From positions 1-42,721 of the forward strand of contig JACPWH010000008.1 in assembly GCA_016197185.1 (NCBI GenBank): a DNA stretch of 42,721 nt. The letters run 5' to 3'. The notes under the pieces are model-generated. The model worked only from the letters and a program-made list of their open reading frames with translations, made no database searches and was not told where the DNA came from. Below are positions 25,895 through 35,664 of the stretch, piece after piece; positions within the stretch are counted from its first letter, which is position 1; the number at the start of each line of letters is the position of its first letter. This stretch comes from Ignavibacteriota bacterium. GTDB taxonomy: Bacteria > Bacteroidota > Ignavibacteria > Kapaibacteriales > UBA961. A program made the translations under genes and the position numbers.

Positions 25895-28582
25895 ATGGCT
25901 CAACTATCAAAATCATACGAACCGCAGGTAATTGAATCGAAGCATTATGCCTCATGGCAAGCTAATAAACTTTATAGATCCGAAATTAATCATGAAAAGA
26001 AGCCCTATTCTATATTAATGCCTCCCCCTAATGTAACGGGGATTCTCCATTTTGGTCACGTACTTAACCATACCCTCCAAGATATTTATATCCGACGTCA
26101 TAGAATGACAGGTAACGAAGTATGCTGGTTCCCGGGACTTGACCATGCTGGAATTGCCACCCAAACCAAAGTTGAGCAAGAACTTCGTAAAGAAAAACTT
26201 ACCCGTCACGACTTGGGACGTGAAAAATTTACTTCCAAAGTGTGGGAATGGAAGGATAAATACGGCGGGATAATTCTCCGGCAGCTTCGTACTCTCGGCA
26301 TTTCGGCTGATTGGTCACGTACTCTCTTCACAATGGATGAATCTGCATCGAATGCAGTGCGAGAAGTATTTATACGTTTATTTGACGAAGGGCTGATTTA
26401 TCGTGGAAAACGAATTATAAATTGGTCTCCACTTGCTCAATCCGCTTTATCAGATGAAGAAGTTCTTTTTCGAGAAGTAAAAGAGCATTTATTCACTTTG
26501 AGGTACTATATAGAAGGAACAAGTGAATGTTTAACAGTTTCGACAGTAAGACCAGAAACAATTTTTGGTGATGTTGCAGTTGCAGTTAATCCCAAAGATG
26601 AGAGATATTCTGCATTAGTAGGGAAAAATGTAGTTGTGCCGATTATAGGGCGACTTGTACCAATCATCACAGATGATTATGCAGATCCAACCTTCGGAAC
26701 AGGTGTTGTAAAAATTACACCTGCTCACGATCCTAATGACTTTGAGGTAGGTCTGCGTCATAATTTGGAACAGCCGAATGCTATTAATCCTGATGCAACT
26801 CTCAATGATCTTGCAGGAGAGTTTGCAGGTTTAGACCGATTTGTTGCAAGAAAGAAAGTCGTGGAGCGGCTCAAGGAACTAGAACTTATTGAAAAAATTG
26901 AAGATTACACTCACAATGTAGGATTTTCGGAACGCGGAGGGGAAGCAGTTGAGCCATATTTAAGTGACCAATGGTTCGTAAAAATGAAACCGCTTGCCGA
27001 GCCTGCTCTTGCTGCAGTTATGAATGGTGAAATTTCATTTTATCCGAATCATTGGGTAAAAACGTATGAACATTGGATGACTGGAATTAGAGACTGGTGT
27101 ATTTCACGCCAATTATGGTGGGGACACCGTATTCCCGTTTATTATTCACCGGATGGTAGTTTTACTGCTGCACATTCCGAAGCAGAAGCACGTCAGAAAT
27201 TAGGATTATCTTCTGATGTAACACTTCGACAGGATGAAGATGTGTTAGACACTTGGTTTTCTTCGTGGCTCTGGCCCATGACAACAATGAATTGGCTGGC
27301 TGACGGGAAGACTGAAGAAACAGAAGAAATGTCGTATTTTATGCCTACGAACCTGCTTGTAACAGCACCTGAGATTATTTTCTTTTGGGTGGCGCGGATG
27401 ATAATGGCATCTTTGAAATTTAAAGGTAAAATTCCTTTCAAAGATGTGTATTTTACAAGTATCGTCCGTGATATAAAGGGACGGAAAATGTCCAAGTCCT
27501 TGGGGAATTCACCTGACCCTGTTGATATAATAGCAAAATACGGTGCTGATGCCGTGAGGTTTACGATGATTTACCTCTCTCCGATGGGGATGGATATTCG
27601 TCTTGATGTCAATGAGCAAACTCAAGATGTACCTTCTATGGAAATAGGACGAAATTTTGCTAATAAAATATGGAATGCTGGACGTTTTATTTTGATGAAA
27701 CAAGCCGAAGCGGGCGAATCGAAGGTGGTACTTTCCGAAAAAGAATATTCAACAGCAGACAAATGGATAATGTCGCGCTTCCATTCTACTGTTCAATCTA
27801 TTGCGGATGCTTTAGATAATCATAAAGTGACCGAGTATTCAAAAATCCTCTATGATTTTATTTGGCGCGATTTCTGCGATTGGTATGTAGAGATTATGAA
27901 AGTACAGTTTGCAGCAGTAGAGGATTCTGCGTACCGTCAAGGATTATCAAATTTTGCTCTCAGCATTTTCGACGGGATTATGCGACTATTACATCCGGTA
28001 ATGCCATTTATCACTGAAGAATTATGGTTAGCGATTGCAAATCGTGATGAAAATGCAAGTATTTCGATTGCGAATGCACCTGAATGTAATCCTTCTTTCA
28101 TTCAACCTGAAATTGAACAGCAGTTTGGACTTTTGCAAGAAATCGTAGAGGAAGTACGTCGCCTTCGCAGCAATTCTGCAATTCCTCCACATGAAAAATT
28201 GCCGGTAACATTATCATCTGAAACTAATTTGTTGAAAGAATTTTTTGAGACACAATCTAAAATCATTTCAACACTCGCAAAATGCTCTTCGGTAAGAGTA
28301 GGTATAGGGCTTTCAAAGCCTGAGCAATCGTCATCGTCAGTTTATAGAGGTGTTGAAATTTACCTTGAACTTGCCGGAACAATTGATTTGGACAAGGAAC
28401 GGGCAAGATTACAAAAGGAACTTGAACGTCTCACAGGGCTTGAAAAATCGTTTGCTTCAAAACTTTCAAATGAAGGATTTCTTGCAAAAGCTCCTGCAAG
28501 TGTAGTTGTTGCTGAACAAGAAAAATTAGAGGGTATCAGGGAGTCGCTGATGAAAATATCTGCGAATCTAAAAGCATTATAA
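25895..28582 (+). CDS. valS: Valyl-tRNA synthetase
   Basis: An 895-residue class I synthetase. It charges tRNA-Val and edits misactivated threonine. The HIGH signature is PPPNVTGILHFGHVLNH (about residues 42-58) and KMSKS is GRKMSKSLGNSPDP (near 530). The editing domain has TVRPETIFGDVAVAVNP, and WCISRQLWWGHRIP is a family hallmark. The C-terminal coiled coil (DLDKERARLQKELERLTGLE) is the arm that holds the tRNA. Start at 25895 gives MAQLSKSYEPQVIESKHYASW, normal for the family. No T-box leader is seen. Confidence 0.98.
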   Translation: MAQLSKSYEPQVIESKHYASWQANKLYRSEINHEKKPYSILMPPPNVTGILHFGHVLNHTLQDIYIRRHRMTGNEVCWFPGLDHAGIATQTKVEQELRKEKLTRHDLGREKFTSKVWEWKDKYGGIILRQLRTLGISADWSRTLFTMDESASNAVREVFIRLFDEGLIYRGKRIINWSPLAQSALSDEEVLFREVKEHLFTLRYYIEGTSECLTVSTVRPETIFGDVAVAVNPKDERYSALVGKNVVVPIIGRLVPIITDDYADPTFGTGVVKITPAHDPNDFEVGLRHNLEQPNAINPDATLNDLAGEFAGLDRFVARKKVVERLKELELIEKIEDYTHNVGFSERGGEAVEPYLSDQWFVKMKPLAEPALAAVMNGEISFYPNHWVKTYEHWMTGIRDWCISRQLWWGHRIPVYYSPDGSFTAAHSEAEARQKLGLSSDVTLRQDEDVLDTWFSSWLWPMTTMNWLADGKTEETEEMSYFMPTNLLVTAPEIIFFWVARMIMASLKFKGKIPFKDVYFTSIVRDIKGRKMSKSLGNSPDPVDIIAKYGADAVRFTMIYLSPMGMDIRLDVNEQTQDVPSMEIGRNFANKIWNAGRFILMKQAEAGESKVVLSEKEYSTADKWIMSRFHSTVQSIADALDNHKVTEYSKILYDFIWRDFCDWYVEIMKVQFAAVEDSAYRQGLSNFALSIFDGIMRLLHPVMPFITEELWLAIANRDENASISIANAPECNPSFIQPEIEQQFGLLQEIVEEVRRLRSNSAIPPHEKLPVTLSSETNLLKEFFETQSKIISTLAKCSSVRVGIGLSKPEQSSSSVYRGVEIYLELAGTIDLDKERARLQKELERLTGLEKSFASKLSNEGFLAKAPASVVVAEQEKLEGIRESLMKISANLKAL

Positions 28583-28641
28583 AATCATTACAATTCTATA
28601 CGCTTATAAATAGCTGAATTATATCCAAGAGAGAAACTCTA

Positions 28642-29820
28642 ATGTCCACTCTATCGGTTTGCTGTCTTGCACGAAATGAAGAGTCATTCTTGCCAAAAAT
28701 GTTGGCGAGCGTGAAAGACATAGCCGACGAAATTATAATTTTAGATACCGGCTCTACCGACAGAACAATTGAAATTGCTCTGGAGCACGGAGCGCGAGTA
28801 GAAACTGCCGAATGGGAAGAAGATTTTGGGGCAATGCGAAATAAGCTGTTGGGTCATGCAACTCAGGATTGGGTGTTGATGATTGATGCAGATGAACGAA
28901 TCACTCCCAAAAATGCAGAGCGTATCAAGACTGCTATCACAAGAAGGGCAATAGCATATCAATGTATGGTGATGAATGTTTTTCCATACAAAATGTTAAC
29001 GTCGTTTTTACCTTTTGCTTCCATCAGACTTTTCAGACGGGACGATCAATTTTACTATTCAGAACGTGTTCACGAAAGTATTCAGCATTCATTAACAAAA
29101 CAATCAGTGGATGTTATCAGTTCTGAAATTGAAATTTTTCATTATGGATTTTCGGAAGGAAGAGCTGCACGCCGTTTTCGTAACAAGAGGGTTTTTGAAT
29201 CAGAGCTTTTGAGAAATCCAAATGATCTTTGGATTCGCTCTCATCAAGGATTGTCTCTATTCATGGATCAAGAATTCGGTAAAGCTGAAAAATCATTCTG
29301 GATAGCAGTGTCAGCATTACGAGAAATTGAGAACGAAACGCGCTCAATTCTCATGGCTCTCATAGCCGAAATTTATCGGTTACAACACAAACCTGTACAA
29401 GCTAAACTTCAGGCACTAAGGGCAAAGAGGTTAATGACCGATAATTCGCTTGCAGATTATATCACAGCTTTGGTAGATTTGGATTCAAAGTCCTACGACA
29501 GTGCGGAACGTCATCTTGAATACCTTGATGCAAATACACTTGCATCAAGATATTTTACAGTAAACAAAGGTGAACTATATACGCAAATTATCAAATGTTT
29601 GCTTCATCTCGGGAGGCATGATACAGCCCTGCAATATGCAGAGATTATGATGGAAACGCCTACGTATGAAGGAATGATTATCGGAGGAGCACTATCGGAA
29701 CGTAAGAAAGACTATGCCCATGCATTAGAATATTATCGTAGGGCTTTGCCAATTGCACCCGTACCGTCAGAGGTACAAATTAAAATCGAGAATTGCCAAA
29801 AATTATTACAAAGTGTGTGA
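28642..29820 (+). CDS. Family-2 glycosyltransferase with TPR-like C-terminus (copy 1)
   Basis: A 392-residue protein. Residues 1-150 form a GT-A fold with LSVCCLARNEESFLPKMLAS, the motif DTGSTD (35-40), and the metal-binding DADE (82-85); R142-V-H144-E145 in SERVHESI is the usual second catalytic element. The rest is helical with repeats like DLWIRSHQGLSLFMDQEFGKAEKSFW and LEYYRRALPIAPVPSEVQIK, as in TPR regions. This resembles SunS-like and LPS-core GT2 enzymes. There is no signal peptide. It stands directly upstream of a shorter paralogue 43 bases away. The acceptor is unknown. Confidence 0.88.
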   Translation: MSTLSVCCLARNEESFLPKMLASVKDIADEIIILDTGSTDRTIEIALEHGARVETAEWEEDFGAMRNKLLGHATQDWVLMIDADERITPKNAERIKTAITRRAIAYQCMVMNVFPYKMLTSFLPFASIRLFRRDDQFYYSERVHESIQHSLTKQSVDVISSEIEIFHYGFSEGRAARRFRNKRVFESELLRNPNDLWIRSHQGLSLFMDQEFGKAEKSFWIAVSALREIENETRSILMALIAEIYRLQHKPVQAKLQALRAKRLMTDNSLADYITALVDLDSKSYDSAERHLEYLDANTLASRYFTVNKGELYTQIIKCLLHLGRHDTALQYAEIMMETPTYEGMIIGGALSERKKDYAHALEYYRRALPIAPVPSEVQIKIENCQKLLQSV

Positions 29821-29863
29821 TAATAGTAGGTAACCACTCAAAAATTAAGATAGAGGAGTTATA

Positions 29864-30904
29864 ATGTCCACGTTATCGGTTTGTTGTCTTGCTCGAAATG
29901 AAGAGTTATTCTTGCCAAAAATGCTCGCAAGTGTTCGAGATATTGCTGATGAAATTATAATATTGGATACTGGCTCTACTGATGCAACAATAGAGCTTGC
30001 AAAAGCATTTGGAGCTCGGGTTGAAATTGCCGATTGGAATGATGATTTTGGAGCAATGCGTAATAAAGTGCTAAGCTATGCAACTAAAGACTGGGTATTA
30101 ATGCTTGATGCTGATGAACTGGTGTACGCTGAGAGGATTCATGAATCGGTAGATGTTTCACTCCGCAAACAGACTCTCATGCCTCTGCAATCTGAAATTG
30201 AAATTCATCATTATGGATTTACTGACGGGAAACCACTCAGGAGAATTCGCAACCGAAGGAGCTTCGAAGCAGAACTGAATAAAAACCCAACCGATTCCTT
30301 TGTGCGGACGCATCTTGCATTATCGTTGTTTCTTGAGAAAGATTATCATAAAGCTGAAAGTTATTTTGATATAATCCTTACGACGCAATCCCGTGATTTG
30401 ACTCCTGAAGCGAGGTCAATCATCATGGCTTTACTTGCGGAAATTTACCGTTTACAACAAAAACCTGTTCAGGCAAAAATGCAGGCACAGCGTGCTATGC
30501 GGCTCATGGGGGGGAATTCACTTGCCGAGTATATTATGGCGTTGGTGGATATTGACGAAAAATTATACGAAGTCGCTGAACGTCGTTTGCAAACAATTGA
30601 CTCCAATATGCTCACGCAGCGATTCTTCTCGGTTCACAAAGGCGAACTTTATACGGAAATTATCAAATGCTCTCTAAGGGGAGGAAAGTTTGATCAGGCA
30701 TTCCAATATGCTGAACTGATGCTTGAAACGCCTACACACGACGGAATGATGATTGGTGGGGCACTCTGCGAGAAAAAGCGTGACTATACGACTGCTCTTA
30801 AATTCTATCAACACGCACTGCCTATCTCGCCTGTACCGAGTGAGGTGCAAGCGAAGATTGAGAATGTGGAGCGGATATTGGCGGCGCAGGAAGCACAAGA
30901 GTAA
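29864..30904 (+). CDS. Tandem paralogue of the GT2/TPR protein with a 51-residue internal deletion
   Basis: A 346-residue close paralogue of the upstream gene, near-identical over its first 35 residues. DTGSTD (35-40) and DADE (82-85) are kept, but the chain then goes directly to VYAERIHES (87-95). By alignment, 51 residues present in copy 1 (about 87-137, from ITPKNAERI to the start of the FYYSERV segment) are missing, in frame. That removes the strand and helix that carry IRLFRRD, next to the catalytic pocket, so activity is probably lost or altered. The TPR-like C-terminus is intact. It is likely co-transcribed with copy 1. Confidence 0.88.
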   Translation: MSTLSVCCLARNEELFLPKMLASVRDIADEIIILDTGSTDATIELAKAFGARVEIADWNDDFGAMRNKVLSYATKDWVLMLDADELVYAERIHESVDVSLRKQTLMPLQSEIEIHHYGFTDGKPLRRIRNRRSFEAELNKNPTDSFVRTHLALSLFLEKDYHKAESYFDIILTTQSRDLTPEARSIIMALLAEIYRLQQKPVQAKMQAQRAMRLMGGNSLAEYIMALVDIDEKLYEVAERRLQTIDSNMLTQRFFSVHKGELYTEIIKCSLRGGKFDQAFQYAELMLETPTHDGMMIGGALCEKKRDYTTALKFYQHALPISPVPSEVQAKIENVERILAAQEAQE

Positions 30905-30960
30905 TTTAGCACTATTTAATATTAAGTATAAGGACACAATTATTTTATACGTTCAGGATA

Positions 30961-31095
30961 AATAATTTGGTAAGTAATTGAACCCTTCGACGGGCTCAGG
31001 GTGACGTAACTTGTTTGCACATTGAGCTTGTCGAAATGTCTAAGTACTTGCCATCTTTGAAACTGTAATTTTAAGTTAATTCTGTCCTTCTACTT
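30961..31095 (-). repeat. Dispersed intergenic repeat, copy B
   Basis: The inverted partner of 5410-5548. It is about 80% identical by eye over roughly 135 bases, reading from the minus strand AGTAGAAGGACAGAATTAAC to CTTACCAAATTATT. The gap 30905-31281 also holds a loose palindrome (31103-31189, GTGTTCTTTGTG against CACAAAG) and the dxs terminator. No gene is present. Confidence 0.8.
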
Positions 31096-31224
31096 ATCTG
31101 ATAGTGTTCTTTGTGAATCTTTACTTAGTGCTCTTTGTGTTATTCTCTTTTTAACACAAAATTCACAAAGGTTGCACAAAGCGCACAAATTTATTTTTAT
31201 AATTTTGTTTGATCTTTAAAATAC

Positions 31225-31252
31225 AAAAGCCCTTGCAGAAGCGGGGGCTTTT
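31225..31252 (-). terminator. Terminator of dxs
   Basis: AAAAGCCC (31225-31232) pairs with GGGCTTTT (31245-31252) around a short GC-rich loop, 30 bases after the dxs stop. On the minus strand the T-run follows. Confidence 0.75.
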
Positions 31253-31281
31253 ATAAAAACCTAAAAACTATTCAATTTCGC

Positions 31282-33213
31282 TCACACAACCACCGAAACA
31301 ACCTCTGGAAACCCAATAAACTGCTTAACAACCGCAGCAATTCCTACTCCATCCAATAACAGATCAGCAAACTGCTCTTCCTGAGTGCCATGCTCTACAA
31401 AGACATCGGGAATACCATGTAAAAGAATATCGGGATATAGTGGAAGAGTGGTAATGTACTCAAGAACTGCACTTCCAAACCCGCCTTGAATCTGACCGTC
31501 TTCAACTGTTATGATTTTGTCAAACCTGTGAGCAATATCCGATAGCAATTCGGTATCAAGTGGTTTCACAAAGCGTGCATTCACCACTTCAGCAGAAATA
31601 CCTTCAATAGATAGAAGTTCTGCTGCCTTCATTGCTTCTGATACCATCTTCCCGATTGCTATAATACAGACATCCAAACCGTTTCGGAGGACTTCTCCTT
31701 TTCCAAGAGGAAGCGACCGCATCGGCTTTATTTCAACTCCGACAGAATTTCCGCGTGGATAACGTAGGGAAACCGGAGCAGAAGTATAATCATGAATTGC
31801 AGAATATAACATATTTCGAAGCTCCTGCTCATCCTTTGGAGCCATCACAATCATTCCTTGAATCATCCTTAAATATCCGTAATCTAAAACCCCATGATGC
31901 GTAGGACCATCAGCACCAACAAGACCACCCCTGTCAATCGCAAACACAACATGGAGATGCTGAATGGCACAATCATGGACAATATGATCGAATGCCCTCT
32001 GGAGGAAACTTGAATAGATAGCACACACAGGAATCATACCTTCGGTAGCCATACCTGCTGCGAACGTAACTGCGTGACCTTCGGCAATTCCAACGTCAAT
32101 AACTCTTTCGGGGAATGTTCTGGCAAGAATATCTAACCCGGTTCCATCAGGCATTGCAGCAGTAATTCCAAGTACTTTTGGATTTGTTTGGCAAATCTCG
32201 GTCATCGCTTCACCAAACACTTTTTGATAGGTAGGCGGAGGAGCCAGAATCGGGGATTTAGCGAGAGATTTTCCTGTGATTTTGTCTATTTTACCGATTG
32301 CATGAAGGAACTGCTTATCTGTCTCGGCTGGTGCATAACCCTTGCCTTTTTGAGTAATCACATGAAGAAGAACAGGACCTTTCATGTCCTTTATTTTGTT
32401 CATCATGTCCACAAGGTTATGGATATTATGCCCGTTGATAGGACCATAATATTTAAATCCAAGTGCCTCGAAGAGCATACCGGGGGTGATGATGGCTTTC
32501 AATCCACCTTCAACCCTATGGGCAACTGTACGGATTCTGTCACCCAAATCATCCATTTTTCCGGCAATGTCCCAAAGGTGGGAGCGAAGTTTTTGTGCAG
32601 TGGGTGAAGCGAATATCTCACTGAAATAATTGGAAATTGCCCATACATTCGGAGCAATCGACATATTGTTATCATTAAGAACTACTATCAAATCACGTTT
32701 TTGCACACCGCAATTATTCATTGCTTCATATACCAAGCCACCAGTCATAGCACCGTCACCTATTACAGCAGCCACTTTATAATCCTTACCCTGGAAATCA
32801 CGGGCTGTTGCCACACCTAATGCTGCTGAAACGCTTGTACTTGCGTGTCCGGCACCAAAAACGTCATATTCACTTTCGGTACGTTTTAAGAACCCTGACA
32901 GTCCGTCTTTTTGACGGATTGATAACAGTTGCTCTCTGCGCCCTGTAAGTATTTTATGAGGATACCCTTGATGCCCGGTATCCAAAATAATTTTATCATC
33001 AGGAGTATTGAACACATAGTGGAGTGCTACGGTTAATTCCACTACACCAAGACCTGCACCGAAATGCCCTCCAACTTTGGTGATGGCATCCACCATAAAT
33101 TCACGTACTTCATCGGCTACTTGCCGTAGTGCCGTTTCCGGTAGTTTACGTAAATCTGCTGGGGAATTGATAGAATGAAGATATTGAAACTCAAATGGCT
33201 TGTCTGAGGGCAT
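31282..33213 (-). CDS. dxs: 1-deoxy-D-xylulose-5-phosphate synthase
   Basis: A 643-residue thiamin-diphosphate enzyme that joins pyruvate and glyceraldehyde 3-phosphate in the first step of the MEP isoprenoid pathway. DTGHQGYPHKILTGR (78-92) and the ThDP motif GDGAMTGG (152-159) with NDNNMSIAPN (180-189) are present. DVGIAEGHAVTFAAGMA holds the catalytic glutamate, AIDRGGLVGADGPTHHG is the transketolase signature, and the C-terminal domain ends with VEHGTQEEQ. The length is within the usual 620-650. It is on its own with a terminator. No other MEP gene is in the window. Confidence 0.97.
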   Translation of the reverse strand: MPSDKPFEFQYLHSINSPADLRKLPETALRQVADEVREFMVDAITKVGGHFGAGLGVVELTVALHYVFNTPDDKIILDTGHQGYPHKILTGRREQLLSIRQKDGLSGFLKRTESEYDVFGAGHASTSVSAALGVATARDFQGKDYKVAAVIGDGAMTGGLVYEAMNNCGVQKRDLIVVLNDNNMSIAPNVWAISNYFSEIFASPTAQKLRSHLWDIAGKMDDLGDRIRTVAHRVEGGLKAIITPGMLFEALGFKYYGPINGHNIHNLVDMMNKIKDMKGPVLLHVITQKGKGYAPAETDKQFLHAIGKIDKITGKSLAKSPILAPPPTYQKVFGEAMTEICQTNPKVLGITAAMPDGTGLDILARTFPERVIDVGIAEGHAVTFAAGMATEGMIPVCAIYSSFLQRAFDHIVHDCAIQHLHVVFAIDRGGLVGADGPTHHGVLDYGYLRMIQGMIVMAPKDEQELRNMLYSAIHDYTSAPVSLRYPRGNSVGVEIKPMRSLPLGKGEVLRNGLDVCIIAIGKMVSEAMKAAELLSIEGISAEVVNARFVKPLDTELLSDIAHRFDKIITVEDGQIQGGFGSAVLEYITTLPLYPDILLHGIPDVFVEHGTQEEQFADLLLDGVGIAAVVKQFIGFPEVVSVVV

Positions 33214-33696
33214 TGTATTGTTTAAAGTTTAGAGTCTTAGATTCAAAAACACTGAATTTGACGATTGTAGTCGTTAATATTTTACCGGGATAGGGTTCTT
33301 AGTACAAAATCACTTTTGTTAACTAATGTTTTTTTGATATATTTCATTTACACAAAAGTCACAACACAAAAAGGTTGCTAAGTTCCCTTACCATATAATA
33401 AAATCTTAGGTATTATTAATTTAGTATTGTATTAACTTTTTTAGAAAAAATGTTAAGAAGATGTAATTGGCAAGTATTTGTACATTTCGACTCCGCTCAA
33501 TGTGGCGTAATCCTATTATTATCTTTGTAACAAACTTGTCATGCAGAGCGAAGTTGAAGCATCTGATACTTGCCAATTTTTATATTCTACGGTAGGAATA
33601 CGATTGTTCAATAAAGTTATTCATACATCTATATTTAAAGAACAATACCAAATCTTTTGTTAACTTCTCTTGTTGTCTAAAAGTACTTATAATATA
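33214..33696. other. Gene-free gap with a diverged repeat
   Basis: No gene is supported in these 483 bases. It contains the foldback repeat listed at 33466-33577 and AT-rich sequence on either side, probably the promoter side of dxs and the 3' side of the OmpA gene. Confidence 0.5.
33466..33577. repeat. Foldback repeat related to copies A and B
   Basis: ATTGGCAAGTAT (33466-33477) is mirrored by ATACTTGCCAAT near 33566-33577. The segment GGCAAGTATTTGTACATTTC and CTCAATGTGGCG recalls the centre of copies A and B. It is one of at least three related intergenic repeats in the window. Confidence 0.6.
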
Positions 33697-35664
33697 TCAC
33701 TTACGCGGTGTTTCCACATAAATCTGTACTGTCCTTGATAACTGACGACCTACTGGTGTATTATTATCAAAAATCGGAACGTTTTCTCCATTACCGTAAG
33801 TTTCATATTTCGCATCCTTGATTTTTCCTTCAAGGGCTTTTCGAACAGCTTCGGCACGTTCTTTCGAAAGTTTTTGATTATAGGCATCATCACCTATACG
33901 GTCGGTATATCCGTAAATTTTTACAACAGAATTATATTGAATTGCAGGGAGAATAGCAGTTTCTACAATCTTCTGATTATCAGGTGTAAGTTCTGATTTG
34001 TTGAAATCAAATAATACAAGTGAGAATTTGGAAATAGTACGGTCTGCCAATTGTTCGATGCGTTTGCGCGTACTCGAAATATATTCAACAGGAATTGATC
34101 CGTGTGTCTCGCTCTTCCCTAAAAGTGAGTCACTTGCAGAGAACGAATAATCTATTGGCACCTGTGAGTTGGATAATTCATTTGGGCGGATCAACCAACG
34201 CTGCGGAGGCGGTTGACCAATACCCACAAATTCACGAAGAGTACGACCTGCTTGCGAAACCGAAAGAGTCCACGAAGTAACAGGAGAATTCGATGTTGCA
34301 GCCGGACGGAATTCCACCAAATCAGGTTGGGCGATACGCTGCTCATCACTTTTCATCATAATCGGCTCGAAGAGTTCACGCGTTGTGCTTTTAAATTCAA
34401 TACGACGATTTTCTGCATCTCCGTCCGGTAGTGAAGTCGCCGATGGCTTTTCAGGTAAATCCCTTGCTTGAACAGTAATTCTATCAGGTTCGATATTAAA
34501 CGATCTGGTCATATATCCTTTAGCGAATTCTGCACGTTCTGAACTTATTTTCTTCCCCTTTGCTTCGTTTTTGCCATCGTTTGTACCGACTATTGTTAAA
34601 GTTGATGCGGGATTTTGTTTCATACGGTAGCCGAGAATATCGAGTGTACGATGATTGACTTCCACAGCATCTTGAGGAAGTCCTGCAAGAGTGAAGTTAC
34701 CACGTTCGTTTGATCCGGCATATTCTTGCATACTGCTATCAGGTTGAGCGGAATTAGCCGGATAGAATACATACGGTATAAAAGGATAGAGTTCTGCATA
34801 TTGTGCGTCCTCCACTTTAATTGTCGTTAATGGAGTGTATGTACCTTCGGAAGTATAATAGCCGGATTCCAAACCAGTTTTTAGAGTTGAGACAACCGGT
34901 GCAGGTTCTGCTTTTTTACCTCCGAATGTAATATTAACACCAAAACGAAGTTGTGGAACACTCCATGTAGATAGAGCATCATTACCCGAAACATTTGTAA
35001 ACGGAATGCGAAGGGAAATTTCAGGAGAAATGAAGGTAGTGGGAGTGATTTTATATTGATAACCTGCTCCGATTAATAATGCCAAGCGAACTGACTTATC
35101 GGCAATATTCGCATCTGTTGCATAAGAACGCGAAACAGCACCAAATGTATTGGTAGGGACTGTTTCGTTTTGTGAATAAGTGGCTGCCAAAGGTATTCCA
35201 AGTTCCAAACCTCCGGCAAAATATACAGGAACATTCTCAAAAAGATTATGAACCTGCAACACAGGCGATAACTCTAAATAATGAATCGAGGCATCAAATG
35301 TATGTTCGGTAATTACTGAATCTGTTTTTGTAAGATTCCAATTTTTTCCTGATGTTGTGAAGCTCCCGCCCATATTGTTATAACCAAGGCGTGCAGAGAT
35401 GGTCAGACGTTCGTCCAAAGGGAAGTTAATCATTGCTCCCAATGCAAGCGAAGCACTTGTGCCGTTTGAATTAAATAAAGCAGTAGAGTCGTTTATTATA
35501 AGTTGGTTAGACGTTGGATTATTTCCAACCTTGAAATTCGGTGAATGGAAATTTATATTAAGTCCTCCGTAGAAACCATACATAACAGGCGGCTTGGTTT
35601 GGGAATAGCCGCAAAATGATGGAAAAACAAGCAGGGAAACACAAAGAAGTGCTAAAATTTTCAT
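33697..35664 (-). CDS. OmpA-type outer-membrane protein with porin-like barrel
   Basis: A 655-residue outer-membrane protein. The start at ATG 35664 gives the signal peptide MKILALLCVSLLVFPSFCGY; the frame continues 14 codons upstream but those look non-coding. The N-terminal 250 residues form a likely eight-stranded barrel (VMYGFYGGLNINFHSPNF, RFGVNITFGGKK). An internal OmpA-like module (about 340-460, with VEVNHRTLDILGYRM, IVGTNDGKNE and RAEFAKGYM) precedes a classic C-terminal OmpA domain (about 540-655, FDFNKSELTPDNQK and YGYTDRIGDDAYNQKLSKERA), which binds peptidoglycan. Two OmpA-like modules in one chain are uncommon. Its role is structural or adhesive. Confidence 0.88.
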   Translation of the reverse strand: MKILALLCVSLLVFPSFCGYSQTKPPVMYGFYGGLNINFHSPNFKVGNNPTSNQLIINDSTALFNSNGTSASLALGAMINFPLDERLTISARLGYNNMGGSFTTSGKNWNLTKTDSVITEHTFDASIHYLELSPVLQVHNLFENVPVYFAGGLELGIPLAATYSQNETVPTNTFGAVSRSYATDANIADKSVRLALLIGAGYQYKITPTTFISPEISLRIPFTNVSGNDALSTWSVPQLRFGVNITFGGKKAEPAPVVSTLKTGLESGYYTSEGTYTPLTTIKVEDAQYAELYPFIPYVFYPANSAQPDSSMQEYAGSNERGNFTLAGLPQDAVEVNHRTLDILGYRMKQNPASTLTIVGTNDGKNEAKGKKISSERAEFAKGYMTRSFNIEPDRITVQARDLPEKPSATSLPDGDAENRRIEFKSTTRELFEPIMMKSDEQRIAQPDLVEFRPAATSNSPVTSWTLSVSQAGRTLREFVGIGQPPPQRWLIRPNELSNSQVPIDYSFSASDSLLGKSETHGSIPVEYISSTRKRIEQLADRTISKFSLVLFDFNKSELTPDNQKIVETAILPAIQYNSVVKIYGYTDRIGDDAYNQKLSKERAEAVRKALEGKIKDAKYETYGNGENVPIFDNNTPVGRQLSRTVQIYVETPRK

